A stretch of 9,360 nucleotides of DNA from Thermoanaerobaculaceae bacterium (GTDB lineage: Bacteria > Acidobacteriota > Thermoanaerobaculia > Thermoanaerobaculales > Thermoanaerobaculaceae): NCBI GenBank assembly GCA_022865555.1, contig JALHTD010000343.1:1-9360 (forward strand), given 5' to 3'. Under the pieces are notes generated by a model. That model saw nothing but the letters and a program-made list of their open reading frames with translations. It had not been told where the DNA came from and did no database searches. Positions 7,370 through 9,360 of the stretch are shown here, one piece after another. A program made the translations under genes and the position numbers. Position 1 is the first letter of the stretch, and the number at the start of each line of letters is the position of its first letter.

Positions 7370-7675
7370 ATGATGGTCACCCCGATGCACTTCGTGATCT
7401 TTGCCGTCGTCCTCTTCGCGATAGGCACCGGTGGCGTGCTCCTCCGGCGCAGCGGCATCTCGATCCTGCTCGGCCTCGAGTTGATGCTCAACGCCGCCAA
7501 CCTGGCGCTCGTGGCGTTCGGTCGCATGCACGGGACTCTCGACGCCCAGGTGTTCGTGTTCTTCGTGATGGCGGTCGCCGCGGCCGGGGTCGCCGTCGGC
7601 CTGGCGCTGCTGGTGGCGATCTTCCGCAAGCGCCAGTCCATCGACGTGGACCGGCTCAACGTGCTGCGCTGGTAG
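7370..7675 (+). CDS. nuoK: NADH:quinone oxidoreductase subunit K, with one conserved glutamate replaced
   Basis: NuoK (Nqo11/ND4L) is a three-helix membrane subunit in the proton path between NuoJ and the antiporter-like subunits. The product is 101 aa, the normal size. TM2 carries LLGLELMLNAANLALVAF (33-50) with the essential Glu37 (E. coli Glu36). TM3 reads VAAAGVAVGLALLVAIFRKRQ (69-89). In E. coli and Thermus the corresponding motif is AAAE, so the second conserved membrane glutamate (E. coli Glu72) is Gly73 here, codon GGG at 7586-7588. The ATG at 7370 is used; a second ATG at 7373 is also possible. AAGGA (7356-7360) is the likely ribosome-binding site. nuoL begins 8 nt after the stop. 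Confidence 0.96.
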   Translation: MMVTPMHFVIFAVVLFAIGTGGVLLRRSGISILLGLELMLNAANLALVAFGRMHGTLDAQVFVFFVMAVAAAGVAVGLALLVAIFRKRQSIDVDRLNVLRW

Positions 7676-7683
7676 GAGGGGCG

Positions 7684-9360
7684 ATGCTCGATCTGCTCTG
7701 GCTCGTGCCCGTCCTCCCGCTCGCCGGCGCGGTCGTGCTGCTGGCCGGCGCCTTGCGCTTCAACCACCGCACCACCTCGATTGTCGGCGTCGGCTCGGTC
7801 GGGTTGAGCCTGGTCACGGCGCTCGGAGCGCTGCTGCAGTTCGCAGGAGCCCACGGCGAGACCTTCGTGCAACGCCTGTTCCGCTGGATCTCGGCCGGCG
7901 ATGTCACGATCGACTTCACGTTGCGTTTGGACGCGTTGTCCGCGGTGATGTTGTTTTTCGTGACGTTTGTGGGGTTTGTGATTCACGTCTACTCGGTTGG
8001 GTACATGCACTCGGAGAGTGCGCGTTCGTACGCGCGCTACTTCGCGTACTTGAACCTGTTCATGTTCGCGATGCTGACGTTGGTTCTGGGTGCCAACCTG
8101 GCGGTGCTGTTCATCGGGTGGGAGGGTGTGGGGCTGTGCAGCTACCTTCTGATCGGGTTCTACTTCGAGAAGGACTGGTGCGCCTCGGCGGGGAAGAAGG
8201 CGTTCATCGTCAATCGGATCGGGGATTTCGGGTTCCTGTTGGCGATCTTCTGGGCGTTCAAGGCATTCGGGACGGTGGACTTTGCCGGGATGCAGGCGGC
8301 CCTGGCGGCGGATCCCGGCAAGTACGCCTCGGCGGTGACCCCGATTGCGCTTTTGTTGTTCGTGGGGGCGATCGGCAAGTCGGCGCAGCTGCCGCTGTAC
8401 GTGTGGCTGCCGGACGCGATGGCGGGTCCGACGCCGGTCTCCGCGCTGATCCACGCCGCCACCATGGTCACGGCGGGTGTCTACATGGTGGCGCGGTCGA
8501 ACTTCATCTTCGCGCTCTCGCCGACCGCGTTGCTGACGGTGGCGGTGGTGGGGGGGTTGACGGCGGTGTTTGCGGCCACCATCGGGCTGGCGCAAAACGA
8601 CATCAAGAAGGTCCTGGCGTACTCGACGGTCTCGCAGCTGGGGTACATGTTTCTGGCGGCGGGGGCGGGGGCGTTCGGGGTGGGGGTCTTCCACGTCTTC
8701 ACGCACGCGTTCTTCAAGGCGTGCCTGTTCCTGGGTGCGGGGTCGGTGATTCACGCGGTGGGCGGTGAGCAGGACATGCGCAAGCTGGGTGGCCTGAGGC
8801 GGCACCTGCCGACCACCTACTGGACGTTCGTGGTGGCGACGCTGGCGCTTGCGGGGATCCCGCCGCTTGCGGGGTTCGTCTCCAAGGACGAGATCCTGGG
8901 GAAGGTGTTTGCGGCCGGGTACGGGGACCTCAACGGTTTCGGGAGCGTCTACCTGGTGCTCTGGGTGCTCGGGGTCGCGGGGGCGTTCATGACGGCGTTC
9001 TACATGTTTCGGGCCGTCTACATGACCTTCCACGGGGAGTTCAGGGGAAGTCACGAGGCAGCCCACCACCTCCATGAGTCGCCGAAGAGCATGACCGTGC
9101 CGCTGGTGATCCTGGCGGTCGGGTCGGTGGTGGCCGGGTTCGTCGGGATCGGCAAGACGCTCTCGTTCAACCTCGACATCAACACCTTCGAGCACTTCCT
9201 GCACCCGGTGGCGCCGGCGCTCGAGGTGGAGCACGGGCTCACGCTCGGCGGCGAGTGGGTGCTGATCCTCCTCTCGGTCGGGGTGGCGGTGGCGGGGATC
9301 CTGCTGGCGAGGAGGTTCTACTTCGGGCCCGAGGCGTTCCGGCGCCCGAGGGCACTGGCC
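7684..9360 (+). CDS. nuoL: NADH:quinone oxidoreductase subunit L, 3' end outside the window
   Basis: NuoL (Nqo12/ND5) is the distal antiporter-like proton-pumping subunit. I translated the frame by hand: 559 codons to the window edge with no stop or frameshift. Expected full length is a little over 600 aa, so the last helix and the lateral helix lie outside. Key residues align with E. coli at a near-constant offset: Glu147 in FIGWEGVGLCSYLLIGF, Asp181 in NRIGDFGFL, Lys232 in GKSAQLPLYVWLPDAM, His257 in ALIHAATMVTAG, Lys345 in THAFFKACLF, and Lys401/Asp402 in FVSKDEIL. The start is ATG at 7684, with AGGAGG at 7674-7679. Codon use changes sharply from about 7921: CTC and GGC give way to TTG, CTG and GGG. 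nuoM and nuoN would be expected next. Confidence 0.98.
   Translation, partial: MLDLLWLVPVLPLAGAVVLLAGALRFNHRTTSIVGVGSVGLSLVTALGALLQFAGAHGETFVQRLFRWISAGDVTIDFTLRLDALSAVMLFFVTFVGFVIHVYSVGYMHSESARSYARYFAYLNLFMFAMLTLVLGANLAVLFIGWEGVGLCSYLLIGFYFEKDWCASAGKKAFIVNRIGDFGFLLAIFWAFKAFGTVDFAGMQAALAADPGKYASAVTPIALLLFVGAIGKSAQLPLYVWLPDAMAGPTPVSALIHAATMVTAGVYMVARSNFIFALSPTALLTVAVVGGLTAVFAATIGLAQNDIKKVLAYSTVSQLGYMFLAAGAGAFGVGVFHVFTHAFFKACLFLGAGSVIHAVGGEQDMRKLGGLRRHLPTTYWTFVVATLALAGIPPLAGFVSKDEILGKVFAAGYGDLNGFGSVYLVLWVLGVAGAFMTAFYMFRAVYMTFHGEFRGSHEAAHHLHESPKSMTVPLVILAVGSVVAGFVGIGKTLSFNLDINTFEHFLHPVAPALEVEHGLTLGGEWVLILLSVGVAVAGILLARRFYFGPEAFRRPRALA

Noticed and set aside
6973..9234. A 753-codon open frame on the minus strand opposite nuoJ, nuoK and nuoL
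   Set aside because: Its translation is Arg/His/Gln-rich and repetitive, as expected for the antisense of high-GC membrane genes; the plus strand encodes well-conserved NuoJ, NuoK and NuoL.

Overview
The window is G+C-rich bacterial chromosome dominated by a plus-strand operon for the proton-pumping NADH:quinone oxidoreductase (complex I, Nuo/Nqo). The upstream flank carries a minus-strand tripeptidase gene (pepT) and a repeat- and hairpin-rich gap. High GC, a Thermus-like gene order and simple heptamer repeats between genes would fit an Acidobacteriota-like or similar deep-branching environmental bacterium. That placement is only a guess; no marker gene in the window fixes it.

Layout. Positions 1-114 (minus) may hold the first 38 codons of an unrecognised gene that runs off the left edge. 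Positions 115-399 hold no convincing gene. They do contain a long inverted repeat (92-111 with 265-283), nested hairpins and a pair of degenerate direct repeats. pepT occupies 400-1683 (minus). A 147-bp divergent intergenic region (1684-1830) carries a plausible sigma70-type promoter for the nuo operon. Then come nuoA, nuoE, nuoF, nuoG, nuoH, a 118-bp repeat spacer, nuoJ, nuoK and nuoL, the last cut by the right edge. Most junctions overlap or are only a few bases long, so the genes are very probably co-transcribed and translationally coupled.

How the genes work together. NuoE, NuoF and NuoG form the NADH-oxidising N module: FMN plus iron-sulfur clusters N1a, N3, N1b, N4, N5 and the extra N7. 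NuoA, H, J, K and L belong to the proton-pumping membrane arm. Exactly the genes of the connecting quinone (Q) module are missing: nuoB, nuoC and nuoD between A and E, and nuoI between H and J. The complex could work only if these four are encoded elsewhere. nuoM and nuoN probably follow beyond the right edge.

Points worth a second look: the module-exact absence of nuoBCDI; the spacer at the nuoI position, which can fold into a 29-position hairpin and is spanned by a 39-codon frame coupled to both neighbours; loss of the second conserved membrane glutamate of NuoK (Gly73); a NuoG shortened inside its molybdopterin-type region that keeps N7; an abrupt codon-use change within nuoL; and the structured gap at 92-367.
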